From Portulaca oleracea (lineage: Eukaryota; Streptophyta; Magnoliopsida; Caryophyllales; Portulacaceae), in contig CM055875.1 in the NCBI GenBank assembly GCA_029582165.1, forward strand, positions 29,344,644 through 29,408,643: a stretch of DNA of 64,000 nucleotides, in the 5' to 3' direction. The notes under the pieces are model-generated. The model was not told where the DNA came from. It made no database searches and worked only from the letters and a program-made list of their open reading frames with translations. The position numbers were made by a program, and so were the translations under genes. Positions 1-12,500 of this stretch are shown here, one piece after another (within the stretch, counting starts at the first letter, position 1; the number at the start of each line of letters is the position of its first letter).

Positions 1-1515
1 TGAATGACATTTTTGTCAAGCACTCACCAGTACACAGGCGGTTAAGTTGATTTTTAATAACAAAGACTAATTAGGTTTAGAGCCGCCGTAAGCCATAAAT
101 ACGAGCTCCCAGAGAAGGTTCTTATGGGTCGCCGTTGTGATTTCAACGCCAGATTTCACTGAATGCCGGCAGATAACCTCCATGGTTATTTCTCCGCTAC
201 CCTTTACTGTCTTCTAAGGAGTACCCAGGTACCCCTGTTTTCCCTTTCTTTATTTCGATACCTCAAAGTTCAAGCCCAAGAAGAAGAAAGCCAAAACTTT
301 CAACTGTGGAAAACCAAACAAATCCCATTTCCCAATCCCAACATCCCTGCTCATCTACTGCATCTGGTTACGGCTTCTAGTCCTGGATCTTTGAACTCAT
401 CTACTCATGTGAAGTTTATCCAACATATTCTATCTAGCTATAATTGTAAGCTACGCTGCATACATTAGATCTCACCACCTCATGTTGCCTAGGTAAGACT
501 TCATAGTATTGATCTGATTTGTTGTTACTTATTAATGATTACTTTTCATTCAGATGATAGGCTCATAGTGTTAAAAGATTGTTAACTGTACTGGCTTGCA
601 CCTCTGGATTGGTGTAAACTCTTTATTGTGGCTTGCATCTTTATGATTGTTGTAGTTTCAGGGTCCAATTTTCATGATTTTAAGTTCCTATATGTTGCTG
701 TTTATCTTGTGTAATGTCTGTCATTGTTATTGATGATATTTTGAGCTTTTACATCGTAGCGTAATGCTCTAACTATGTCTCTAGTCCATGGAGTACTATC
801 GTGAACTATGAAAGCCAATTTCTTTTGTGATATGCAATGAAGTTTGAAATAGGGAGTCATGAACGGTCCGAAAATGAAAGTTTACTTATTCAAAACCAAG
901 CAAACATTGTTTCTGTGCAGATCAATCTGTGGTGGTTTTTGAGCACTTTAAACCCATATCGGTTGATTTTTTTTGCCAGAATTTGCTGAACGTCAAACAT
1001 GATTTATGAATTATGAATCCCCCTTTTAACTATTTGCTTATGCTAACATTACTCAAGTAAACCCTCCAAGGCATTTTGTTCATCTTTGCACCCTTTCAGC
1101 AGCCATACATTGCAAGTGTTTCTCAATGTTTTCTCTTGCTTCCTTTGCCATCTTGCTGGAATGATGCTATTTAGCCAAATCTGATACAACAATGTGCTCC
1201 TTGTTGCTTTTTGTTGAAGTTGCACGAGGGGGCATCCTCTGTTCTCTTCGTGTTCCCTAGATGAACTGCAACAAGTAGAAGCGCGCTGTTGCTGATCGAT
1301 AAATTTGGAGATAGGTTGTCATGCTGACCAGAAACTAGATGCCATGTACTCACTTTATAGGGTTATCTTTCTTAGTTCGTATGGATTTCCTCTATTGTTG
1401 CTATGATTCTTTCACCTTCAATTTATTTTTACAACTTTTGGGCTTTGATGATACCATAGAGCAGTAACTCTGTTACGGCTAATTTCAAAAGTGTTTTTAA
1501 ATGCTTTTTTTGCAC
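1..1515. other. Left-edge region, no recognised gene
   Basis: No gene family is recognisable here. One open frame of 101 codons runs on the + strand at 163-468. It has no known motif, and its sequence looks like untranslated leader rather than protein. The segment is moderately AT-rich. It could be the first, untranslated part of a transcript or simply intergenic DNA. Confidence 0.4.
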
Positions 1516-1518
1516 CCT

Positions 1519-1810
1519 TAGGATTGTCCATCTCCTACATGTTGGGAAGTGTTCCTGTGGCTGTTTACATGCTCCTCCGCGTGATTTGTTTGCTAATGAA
1601 CTCAATATTCCTCAAGAGCATTGGATATGCAGCCCGCTTTAGTAGAACTTGCCACGATTGATTTCATTAAAGAGTGAATTCAGCTAACTTTTTTTTGTGT
1701 CAAAGATGGAAGAATGGAGATGGTAAGGCATAATAATCCAGATGAACTAATACCAAACCTAGAAATGATGCTAGATCCTGATATCCTTCCGATGGAAAGA
1801 GGCTTTTGTG
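1519..1810 (+). pseudogene. Possible coding remnant, unidentified
   Basis: Reading + from about 1519 gives a protein-like stretch (cysteine pair, then PPRDLFANELNIPQEHW), broken by two adjacent stops near 1640. It continues as a polar stretch containing KDGRMEMVRHNNPDELIPN before further stops. The composition looks coding and the stops show it is dead. I do not recognise the family; it may belong to the LINE that follows or to a lost host gene. Confidence 0.25.
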
Positions 1811-1820
1811 CTCGAAAAAC

Positions 1821-1890
1821 AGTGTTGCTATGATACAGAACTACCAACTAGTGTTGCTATGATACAGAACCACCAACCAGTGTTACTATG
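1821..1890. repeat. Short tandem repeat, 29-bp period
   Basis: Two near-identical 29-bp units (1821-1849 and 1850-1878), each starting AGTGTTGCTATGATACAGAA, are followed by a partial third unit to 1890. The units differ at a few bases. Confidence 0.7.
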
Positions 1891-2706
1891 TAAAAATAAA
1901 AATCTGGGCCAACCACTGATTCTGGGTTTAATCGGGTTGACTGGTTTTTTTCCAATTTTGGGTGGTTGAACCTATTAAACTGGCTATATCTTAAATTGAT
2001 CTGGCTAGACCACCTGCTCCCGGTTCAACTGGTCGAACCGGTCTGGGCAGGTTGGTGTTAACAACATAGTCCGCCTCTGGTGGGTGGGTCTCTTGCTTCC
2101 AGAATCTTAGGTCGTCGCCTTCACCTGGGTGTTCCCTCCTTGCTTCGGCGCCTCCCAGATCTTATTTTTTTCTTTTTCCCACTGCTGTCCCTTGTCTCAA
2201 CTCCGACTGTCGGTTTCCTGGCTCTTCTTTGGCGTTTGGTTTGGCTGGCTTCTTCCAATCGGTGATTCATCAAGTGAGGGTCTGTGGTAATTGCGATGGC
2301 TCTCACAATTTCAAGCACTACTTATTCATCTGGCCTCTTGAAAAGGTATGATAGTCTTTAATCTTTGTTGAAATTATTATCTTGTTAAATCTTTGGATTT
2401 AGGTGCCCCTTGTGCTATTTTTGAAAGAGCAAATCAAATCTTGAGTTCTTATGTGAATTGAAGGTAATCTGTACCTTACTTATGCTTGATAATCCTTCTC
2501 CTCCCTTGCATGATCATTATAAGCCATATAGTGTGTCAGATATGGCTACCTCACAAGCAGTTTGAGATCCTATCTCAGCTGATCCTATTGCTTTGGCTTC
2601 TAAATCAGTCGGGGTAAGGGTTTTTGGTACATCTTTTTTGGAATTTGTTCACAATTTGCCACTAGGTGTTAACATTGCTTGGCTAAAAAGATTATTCAAG
2701 AAACTT

Positions 2707-3514
2707 GGGGGCCGTTTGGCATGCAATGGGAATGGGAATGGGAATTCATAATGGGAATGGAATTAAAATGTCTTTATGAATTACCAATCCTCTTGTTTGT
2801 TATGTGGTAATTGAAATTCGGAATAAAATTAGGAATAAAAGCATAATTACTAAAATACCCTTTTTATTAATATTACTTTTGGAAAGCTATGCTGGAAAGC
2901 TATGATGGACACACATTTACTTTTAGAAATGGATGGAAAGCATAATTGTTCATGAATTACCAATCCTCTTGTTTTAATTAATTAAAATGGATGGAAAGCT
3001 ATGATTGACACACATTTACTTTTAGAAAATCCTTCCTAAAAAAAAGAAAAAAACTTTTAGAAAATCAATTACTATATGGAAAAAAATTTAAAAAATTATA
3101 GTTCATAAAGAATATATTCCCTAACTAATTTACAAAAGACTAAATTTACACAATATTGATTCAATCAAATTGAGCGAAATATATTACGTACATGATACAC
3201 CAATTGTTGACGGCTATCATACGATTTAATAACTCGACTTGCGGATATATTAGGGTTTACTAATTAATTAGGGTGAGTAATAATGGTATTAGTAATTAAA
3301 TTAAAGGGTAATCTTGTAATTTAAAAGTGACTAATGAATTCCCAAGATCAATTACCACCTCCCCCCATGGTAATAGATTCTTGGGAATTCTTCCATTCTA
3401 ATCCCATTCCCATTCCCCTATTTTTTTTATTACCATGAAACAAACATGGTAATTGTAATCCCCAACCATCTATTCACATTCCCAAGTGGCGATTCCCACA
3501 AAACAAACGGCCCC
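2707..3514. mobile_element. MITE-like element with GGGGCCGTTTG terminal inverted repeats
   Basis: The left end reads GGGGGCCGTTTGGCATG and the right end is its inverse (CAAACGGCCCC). Inside both ends are runs of the GGGAATGGGAATG type, extending the inverted similarity to 40 bp or more. It contains no coding sequence, is AT-rich, and has an internal duplicated block around TGACACACATTTAC. It interrupts the RRM reading frame of the LINE ORF1, so it inserted after the LINE. The target duplication could not be resolved, so the superfamily (hAT or Harbinger) is open. Confidence 0.75.
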
Positions 3515-4759
3515 GTGGTGTTATTCTTGATGTCTCCGTACCTAGAAAATGCGGGAGAAATGGTAATTGTTTTGTTTTTTTTTGGTGTTTTTTTTTTTTT
3601 GCTTTAAAGATAAGCAATCAAATTTGCATACTATTCGGGGTCTAAATGCAAATTGCGCAATGGGCTCGTGTTAGATGTTTCTTGAGCGAAATTTAGTAAG
3701 AAACAGAGTCCAATGCCTTGCTCCAGGAGGGTTTCTAAGGTTTCAAAGTCGGTGCCCATTGCTCTTCAGAATTTTGAGGGCGTTACTTTTGCTAATGACA
3801 AAGGTGTGATGAATGATTCCATTTTGAGGTGGGTTAGAGATCAATACAGAAAGTTTGAAGGAATCAGCGAGAATCTCTCTAAATATATTGGACGAGGAGG
3901 CACACACACCAGCTAAGGTTGGGTGTGATTTGGACACCATTCGCGATGATCAAGTGACTGCGATTGAGATTTTCAAGGATGAATGGCTGGAAGAAAGAAA
4001 AAAAGTGAAAGACTAAAATGTTTAACGATCTTACTTTTGTTTTTTAAATGTGTGTATTGATCTTTTGTGTTTTGTTTGTTGTCCTTTCTTTCAAGTCATT
4101 GTATTTTTGTTTTTACAACTTTGTTACTAATTTCATGATTGTCACTTGATTACAGTGTCTTGCTAGTAATAGATGGACAAGATGGGTTTATGAATGTCTC
4201 CCTACAGTTTCTTACTCAGTTTTTAGTCAATGATCAACCATGTGGTTTGATAAAATCCTCTAGAGGCCTTACATACCTTTTCTTTCTTTTTATGGAAGTG
4301 CTCTCTAGAAAGCTCATTGACCTAAGTACTTCAAAAAGAATGGTATTGGAATAAATATTTGTAAAGGTGCAACAACTGTTCCGAGCCTCTTTTTTGGGCA
4401 TGATAGCCTTTTATTAAGGTAAAAAAATTGTGTGTAAATTACTAAAAGAAACTCTTGACAACTTCTGCAATTCCTCATGCCATCTCATAAATTTTCATAA
4501 GTTGGCTATGATTTTTTTCAGCTAAGAATATGACCAAGGAAAAAGTTAAAGTTCAAGGGATTTTTAGCATTCCAATTAGACATTCATTGGACAAATACCT
4601 TGGTTGTACATCAGTTTCTGGCCATAAGAAAATTGATTTGTTCTCTCCGATCATTGAAAAAGCAAATAGGAAGCTATCAAATTGGAAAGCAAACACTTTA
4701 TCAAAAGTTGGTAGAACAATTCTCATTCAGACAAATTTAGAATCTCTTCTTGTGCATAC

Positions 4760-5255
4760 TCAATGTGGCAAAAATTCGAGTCCGATTCTTATCGGGTTCG
4801 GTCAATCGGTCAAAAAACCCAAACTCGGACCCTGACCGAATTTTAATTCGGACAAAATGACCAAACCCGAACCCGAATGATCGAATTTGACCGAATGACC
4901 AACTTTAAATTTTGTCAAAACTAAATTAACTGAATACTAGATTTGTCACCAAATATGACCAGTTGACCGAATTTGACCGAATGACTGAATACGAAATTTG
5001 AGCCTTTTTGTGTGACTTATTAACACTATCTTCATAATTGGATTCGGTCAACCCGAACGCTAATTGACCGAATCTAAATTTTAACCAAAATTAGATCAAC
5101 TTGAATTTGAACACTAAAACCCAAACCCGACTTTAAATTCGGTCATGACTGAATGATCGAATTTTAAATTCGGTCAAAAAACTATGTTCGAAACCCGATT
5201 TTTTTTGTGTCGGTAAATTCGTTCATTCAGGTCGGTCAAATTTTTGCCACCCTTA
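4760..5255. mobile_element. hAT-type MITE inside the LINE
   Basis: The inverted ends share GTGGCAAAAATT, the right end reading AATTTTTGCCACCC. The 8-bp flanks are GTGCATAC on the left and GCGCATAC on the right, one mismatch apart, which fits a hAT target duplication. Removing the element plus one flank restores the LINE frame across a conserved HTMQCF block. The interior is made of short GACCGAA/CCCGAACC motifs typical of this plant MITE family. Confidence 0.8.
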
Positions 5256-6996
5256 GCGCATACCATGCAATGCTTCATAATTCTTAAGAAAATAGCAGAG
5301 AAACCATACAGTGTAAATAGAATTTTTTTTTGGGACAAAAATTATAGAAAAGGAATGCTAATGTTAGCTTGGGACAAAATTTGTAAACGAAAAGATCAAG
5401 GGGGCTTTAGCCTTAGAAAAGCTCATGCAGTTAACTTTGCCTTTCAATGTAAACTAATTTGAAAACTCTATCACGGCGATAAAAGTTTATGGGCTAGTCA
5501 ATTGGGACAAAAATATTTCAAGGTTGAAAATCCTTTCAGTAACCTTTTAAGCCATGACTCTTGGGAGTGGAAGAATTTACATAAAGTCTTTTGTTTTTAT
5601 AAACTAGGGCTTCGTTGGAATGACACACGAGTTAAATTTTGGCCAAATAATTGGTGTAGTTAAAACCTTTTAATTGCTATTTGTAATCTAATTAGAGGAG
5701 ATATTGATGATGCTCTTTCTATTAGTGATTTTATATAAGATAAAAAGTGGGATATGCATAAAGTCACAAGTATCCTTGACCCTAGTACCGTCAACCTAGT
5801 TTTTTCCACCCCTATTATCTCCTTTGATTAGGAGGATGAGTTGTATTGGGGTCTTACTAATGATGACAATTTTTCTATAAAAACGACCACTTGGCTCTGT
5901 CATGGTATTAATAAGAGAGACAAATGGGACAGATGATGGATTTGGAACCCGGACGTCCAGCCTATGCTAAAAACTTTTCTCAAACCTTCCATAATGGCCT
6001 TCCTCTAAGAAGCAATCTAGTCCGACGAGGTGTCACCATGGACCTTACTTGTGCCATGTGCTTACATCACATCAAAACTGATCAGCATCTAATCTATAAG
6101 TGTCGATTCCCTGAAAAAGTTTGGAAAACCGTCAAGGACCACAATTAGTTAAACTCCACAATTGTCGGCCCACTTGATTCTAGTGGCAAAGATATCCTTT
6201 TGAACCTTCGGGCCTCTCTATCCCCTTCTGAGCTTAAAAGAGTTACCTACCTCATTTGGAGCATCTGGAAGGAGCGGAATGAATGGACCTACAACAACGT
6301 CGTCTTCAATCAAATCAGAGTTGTCATCCGCGCTAAAAAAGCTTTACGAAGTGGCAAGGTAAAAGATCCTTCAATGGGAACCCAAGCTTCACTAAAGGCC
6401 AACCTACTTCCACACATCGCTCATTCAGTATGAAGTATGTTGGGTGAGACCATCCTAATTCTGGGTGGGTCAAACTTAACTGTGATGGTTCAATTAAAAA
6501 TCTAGGAGCAGTAGCTGGCTTTGTCATTCGCGACTATCTAGGTAGGCTCTTTCGTGCAGGTTGTCTCAAACTCCATTCCGGATATATTCTACTGGCGGAA
6601 ACCCTAACTCTTAGAGTCGGGATTCAACATGCTTTACAGATAGGTTTCAAGAAGGTCCAGATCGAAAGTAACAACCTAATTCTTATCGAAGCTATTAAAG
6701 GGGAGTTCAAAGTGCCTTGGCTGATTTATACAATGATTAGAGATATCAAGCTTTATTTACAAATGTTTGATGGGGTCACGATGAGTCACATTTTTAGGGA
6801 AACCAATATGACAGCAGGTTGGTTAGCTAACAGGGGGCACTCCTCTCAAAACTTAAATGTTTGGAGTCTTAGCTCATCCTATGCTCTTTCCTTTATTTTA
6901 TTTCATGACAACTTAGCAGACGCCTTACGAGAAGGGTCTCCTAATTTCCGTTTGTACTCCTTTTTAACCCGGATTCAAATAAAAAATAAAAAAAAA

Positions 6997-7829
6997 ATCT
7001 TGCTACTGGTAATGTTACATATAAAACAATATGAGGGTCAATGATACATAAATAAATGATAAAACTTTAATATCTCTTTATTTAGACAAAATAGTTTTGA
7101 ACCTATTTCTTAACATTTATAATGTAGTTTTAAATTTTTTATTTTCCAAATTAATGATTATGAAAAAGGAAATTTCAAGCTAAGTACATATATTCATTCT
7201 ATCAGTATGTTTTTTCAATATAAATAGAACTAGTATTAAAATATATGAAAATGATATGAGTTTTAGTGTAAGATATCTTTTAAGTCTCTTTTCCTATCAT
7301 TAGAACTATATTATTATATATTAAAAATAAATGAAATGAAATGATTGAATTTTATATTTATAATATTATATATAAATTGTATAAAACTATACTTTTGTCG
7401 GATATTTTTTTTTAAAAAAAAAAACTCAAAATAAGTTGAACGAAAGTGGTTGATTCAATTAGAATATCATTTATACTCATTGACGGTTTGATGCATAAAA
7501 CTAAACTTCTTATAATTGATAATTATTTCTTACTATTAAAAAATAATGTAAAAAATCATTAAAAAATATTAATTTCGTGAATGGTAAATAAAAAAATATT
7601 TGAAGTAAGGCTCATATCATAACCCGTATACAAAAATAGTAGGTAACACCATTTTAATAATAAAGTAACACACTTACAACTTAAAAGTGTCACTCCAAAA
7701 TTGATATCGTTTTCCATTAAAAATACGACTTCACCCCACCGAAACTCAGTTCTCAACCAAAGTGATGTTGGCCCGAACTTAGGACACCGAATTACATCAT
7801 CATTTTTTACATGTCACGTCCGTAGGGCA
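6997..7829. other. AT-rich intergenic DNA
   Basis: Very AT-rich sequence with no open frame worth calling and no clear repeat boundary. It lies between the LINE tail and the left end of the MULE-type element. Confidence 0.6.
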
Positions 7830-9244
7830 AAAAATTGTTGGGGGTGTCACACATATTTTTTAACTGACTCGCGGATTACAACTTTTTTTAATGCATTTCC
7901 GAGGGACATTAAACTTACTTAAGTGGTTGAGGGGTGACATTCTGGCCTTTTTTGGACGAAAAAAGGAAAAATCTAATTTGTCCTTAAAATTTAAGTGAAA
8001 TGTCGTTTTTACCCTTAATTTGCTCCTCAATTGCATCATTTGAAAACCTCAAAAGTGGTTGTGGAAGGAATTGGTCGAGGTAGAAGGCGATCGTTGGTGA
8101 TTTCGACGGCTGTTGAAGGCGACGGAGGTCGGAATATCTTCTGGGACGGCTGCTGCATTTGATGGTCATCCTGAAACAGAGCCCTAAAAATGGTAAGTTC
8201 AAGTGTAGTCGGGGTTGAGTAATTTAGGGTTTTTCAGTGTTCAATTGTATCTGTTTGTGGTTGACATGCAAAATTTTCATTAACATTTGAAAAGAAATGT
8301 TCTTTTAAGTTGTAATCTGTGTTTGATCATGTGTAAGATGTGTGGGTTGTGGATTGTCTGCATTATGTGAAGTGTTTAAAATGGAAGTAAGCAACAAACC
8401 TGATGTACCAGCGACAATAATGGAAAAATTTTCCAGCCTTCCTTCTGAGAGCAATGATGAGGTTCCGACCAATAGGCAAAGCATCACCCAACAAGCAAGC
8501 TTTGACAATCCTCCTCTTCTTCCTCCTACTACACCAACCATCCATGGCGGCCAACATTTCCAAAAGCTTCTCCTTACTATCCATCCCGGCCGCTCGCCTT
8601 CTCAATTCCTCCCCAAACGGACCATCGTCGTCCTCTCTCTCCGCCATCAACGCTGCCAAGTCGACCACCTCCCTATTCCTGTTCACAATCTCAACACTCA
8701 CATCATCATCATCATCATCATCATCGTTATCTTCCCCAATTTCCTTCTCTCTTACAACATCAATCCTCTTCCTCTTTCTCTTCCTATTGATATCGGAATT
8801 ACCATGGCCCCCCAATTGGAGGTAGTCTTTGAGCAAATTGATGACGAAATTGGACTCGGACTGCTCACGACGGAGGAGAGAAAAGTCACGGCGGCGGCGG
8901 CGGCGACGACTGAGAGGGGAATCAGAGAAGGTCTGGTTGCGAGTGTTGGAGCTCTCGTTGAAGAGAGAAGGGCCGAGGTGGAAATTAGGGAATGGTGTGG
9001 TTGATGATGAGGAGGAGGGGTTGGAGAGAAAGCAAAAAAATATAAAAAGTTTGCACAATTTTTCAAAATTTGGATACCCTTTTCAACTGTCATCGGACTC
9101 CGACTAAAAAAGGACAAAATGTCACCCCCAGCCACTTAAGCCACTTAAATAAGTTTAATGCCCTCCGAAAATGCATTAAAAGAAAGTTGTGATCTGCGAG
9201 TCAGTTAAAAAAAATATTTGACACCCCCAAACAATTTTTTTGTC
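7830..9244. mobile_element. Pack-MULE-like element with long terminal inverted repeats
   Basis: Inverted arms of about 130 bp lie at 7830-7965 and 9105-9244. Both carry GGGGGTGTCA, AACTGACTCGC, AATGCATTT and GGGGTGACATT in the same order. Just outside are 9-bp flanks CGTAGGGCA (left) and AGTAGGGCA (right), a one-mismatch target duplication as expected for Mutator-like elements. There is no transposase. The interior carries a spliced-gene-like coding segment on the minus strand, which makes this a Pack-MULE candidate. The exact outer end of the left arm is uncertain by a few bases. Confidence 0.75.
8363..9058 (-). pseudogene. Captured host gene fragment inside the Pack-MULE
   Basis: A 231-codon frame on the minus strand is unbroken. 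It has an arginine run, a basic KRKRKR patch, an acidic aspartate run and then a compact block: KEKLLEMLAAMDGWCSRRKKR, continuing to ALPIG and YCRWYI. That block resembles plant proteins ending in a YCRRYIS motif; the family assignment is from memory and uncertain. The frame meets a good splice donor at 8400/8399 (ATCAG|GTTTGT), so the true exon probably ends there and the last 12 codons are intron. The copy is likely truncated at both ends. A 220-codon frame on the opposite strand is its antisense shadow. Confidence 0.55.
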
Positions 9245-9579
9245 AGTAGGGCATGGGACAAACTCAGTGCTTTGTCATACGGATGTATTTATAATGAGAC
9301 AAACAAGTTGTAAGTAAGATGAAGAAATATCCTATCTTGCTTATCCCCTGTACCGAACTCAATCATTATTGAATTCATTGCCCCACTCAAACAAGTCAAG
9401 GTTCGATGCCATAGCGACTGATCTACGCTTGCATTCAGCTTCCAAGGACACCAACGCACTCACATTACACTCTCCCTCCACTTGTTAATTTATGAATTTT
9501 CAACCACCATTCTACTGACAGACCCAGAAAGAGAAAGACAGTTGATAGCTTGCAAACGCAATACGTGCTAAGTTCATTC

Positions 9580-12500
9580 ATGGCTGACATCAAAGATGAG
9601 CAAGCACACCAGCAAGCCCTGATTACTGATGAAGCTCATGGCAACCGTGATGACAATCACTCTGATGGTACACAAAACAGGGTTGACTCTCTTGACATTT
9701 TCAGAGGTCTCACTGTAGCTGTAATACTTCTCCACCCCCTCTTCGTTTCCTCCTTCAATTTCCACTTTCTTTATCAACCCATGAAATTCGTTTGATTTTA
9801 ACTTGCTTATACCCTTTGAAATATCTGGGGTTTTGAAAGCATGTTTAGTAAGAGCTGCGTTTGTAGCCATGAGAAAGGGCCTTACTTTGTTCTCAATCTA
9901 TTGCTGTCTTAAACTTGGTGGTGGTGTAGCTGATGATTTTGGTTGATGATGCTGGAGGAGAATGGCCCATGATTTCTCATGCGCCATGGAATGGTTGCAA
10001 CCTAGCTGACTTTGTCATGCCCTTCTTCTTGTTCATTGTTGGGATGGCAATCCCTCTCGCTCTCAAGGTTGCTATAATGCTATCTCTCTCACAGAAAATG
10101 GGATTTCCATTTGAGTGATTCAGCATTATGTATGACTTTATTTCTTTCTTATGTTTGTTAGAGGATACCAGACCCTCTTCTGGCTGTCAGAAAAGTGATA
10201 TGTAGGACTCTCAAGCTTGTATTTTGGGGCATTCTGTTACAAGGTTAGTCCAACAGATGTCTTCTCTTCTTGCATGTATATGCATATTCAACAATGGTCA
10301 TATCAAAGCTTAAACAAGATTGTTTTTAATGATCTGAAGGAGGATACTCCCATGCTCCTGATAAGCTGTCTTACGGCGTTGACATGAGAAGAATCCGATG
10401 GTGTGGGATTCTTCAGGTTATGTAACTCTTCATTTTGAACCAATCCTGAGATCCTTCAATTAGGAAATAGGGTTTGATGAATAATTGTTTTTTCACTTTC
10501 AGAGAATTGCTCTGGCGTATCTTGTGGTAGCCCTGCTGGAGATAGCAACTAAAACTTCACAAACCAAGAACCAATCATTTGGGCGGTTTTCTATATTTAG
10601 ACTATACTGCTGGCAGTGGTGAGTTTTTCTTTTATTTGATTTGGTTATTGAACAAATAGCCGAATCCATACTTTTACTACATGTTTCTTCAATAAGATTT
10701 TCTGCTTGATCTTCAACTCGTAGGCTCATCGGAGCTTGTGTTCTTGTCGTATACCTGTCCGTGTTGTACGGGACATATGTTCCAGATTGGCAATTCACTG
10801 TTCAAAATCCAGACAGCCCAGATCATGAGAAGCATTTTGTTGTAAGTTAAGCTCTACTCCCTACTTGTGCTTTTCGCAATTTGTTCAAAGCTACATTTTT
10901 ACTAATTTGCTTTCAGTAAGGTTTGCAGATGAATACTAAAAAGTGAGTGACATATTTATGATGAGTTCCTTGGATATCACATTATGAATGTTGCCTGTTT
11001 CTCTGTTTTGTCTGAAACTCTCAATCAACATGATCTTCTTCGTGGTATCCGACGAAATGCAAACCTCCCACTCATATTGCTCTAGGCAGTATCCTCAAGA
11101 TGAGCACTAGGGTAATGAGGGGGATTCCATAATTGCTAATTTGCTAGTTTGATTCAAAGCTTCTGGCGAGAAACAAACTGTAAAATTGCACACAATCATC
11201 CTCTTGCTGTGCAAATAACCTCCTTCAACAGTTGAGACAACTGTATTCTATCGCAGGTGGAATGCGGTGTGAGAGGAAAATTAAATCCGCCATGTAATGC
11301 AGTCGGATATGTTGATAGAAAGGTGCTAGGAATCAATCATATGTATCACCGTCCAGCTTGGAGGAGATCCAAGGTTAGCCAGCAATAGTGATGAACTAAT
11401 GATGATGAACAGAAAACTAATCTGTTCTCAGTTAGTTCAGAACATTGCTGTTAAGATTCTTTTGACTCGCTTTACGATTCAGTACTCACCTTAAGATTCC
11501 ATTTACTCTGTATGATGGTTCTTTTTTTTTTTTCCCGTGCTTGTTGGAAGTACTGCAGGCTTGCACAGCCAAGTCTCCTTACGAAGGACCTCTCCTTGAA
11601 AATGCTCCATCCTGGTGCCATGCACCATTTGAACCAGAAGGAATTTTGAGGTTTGTACTACATTTACTGTAGTCCATTCCATTCCCTCTGTATATACATT
11701 GCCTTTCATTTTCGAAGAGTGGACCAACCAGTGAACTTCCTTTCTACCCTTTTCTTCTTGACTTTCAACAATAAATGTTCCAGAAGCGGATTTAAAATTC
11801 TGTTTGTGAATCATGCCTTAACATAACTGAAATGCAGCTCAGTATCGGCCATTCTTTCAACAATCTTGGGAGTGCATTGTGGCCATGTTCTTGTGCACAT
11901 AAAGGTGAGCCTTATCAGTCCATCTATCAACAAAAAGTATATCTGATTTATGTGTTGATTCCTTCACTTGCTAAATAATTTCTTGTTGTTAGACCTGACT
12001 CAGATACCCTTGTGAGGCTCTGATACCAGTCGTTAGGATCGAGGTAAAATATAAGGCCTAGTATACGTAACGGAAGAGGAAATTATCAGGGTGTATAATA
12101 TTGAGAAGAAATATAAAAATATTAGTAATTAAAAGATAGAGAGTATAAAGACACACGATTTACGTGGAAACCCAAATCGGGAAAAAACCACGGACGGCAA
12201 CGGAGCAATAATCCACTAGTATAAGGGGAGAGATTACAAGAGAGAGCCCAAGGGGCTATATAACGCAAGGGGATCGACGGCCAGATCACAAGGGGTTAAT
12301 AGCAAAGGCTATATAACGCAAGGGGATCAATGGCAAGATCACAAGGGGTTAATAGCGCAACGGGATATACTGAAGACAAAATAACTCTCTAAAGGACTCT
12401 CACAACCTAGAGATAGGTAGAGGTGAAGAATGCTCTGTGTGTGTGTTTGTCGTATGCCGTAGGTGTATAGGTTGATAACAACCTATATTTATAGGAAAAA

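Larger units (their letters stand above)
2482..6996 (+). pseudogene. Decayed LINE retrotransposon: RRM-type ORF1 then RT/RNase H remnants
   Basis: The ORF1 remnant starts near 2482 and holds an RNA-recognition-motif fold in two pieces (to 2706, resuming at 3514). The piece before the break reads FLEFVHNLPLGVNIAWLKRL; the piece after reads VILDVSVPRKCGRNGN. From about 4139 ORF2 resumes inside the reverse transcriptase: the WVYECLPTVSYS block, the SSRGL block and FGHD where the catalytic FADD/YADD belongs. The endonuclease and N-terminal RT are therefore deleted. The thumb region (KLSNWKANTLSKVGRTILIQ), zinc-binding region and RNase H tail (HIFRETNMTAGWLA) follow, with several stops and shifts. 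An A-rich 3' tail ends near 6996. Two MITEs have inserted into it. It is inactive and older than the LINEs at 35.6 and 41 kb. Confidence 0.8.

Noticed and set aside
8342..9004. 220-codon frame on the + strand with isoleucine and serine/proline runs
   Set aside because: It mirrors the minus-strand frame; its low-complexity runs are the complement of the aspartate and arginine runs of the more protein-like strand.
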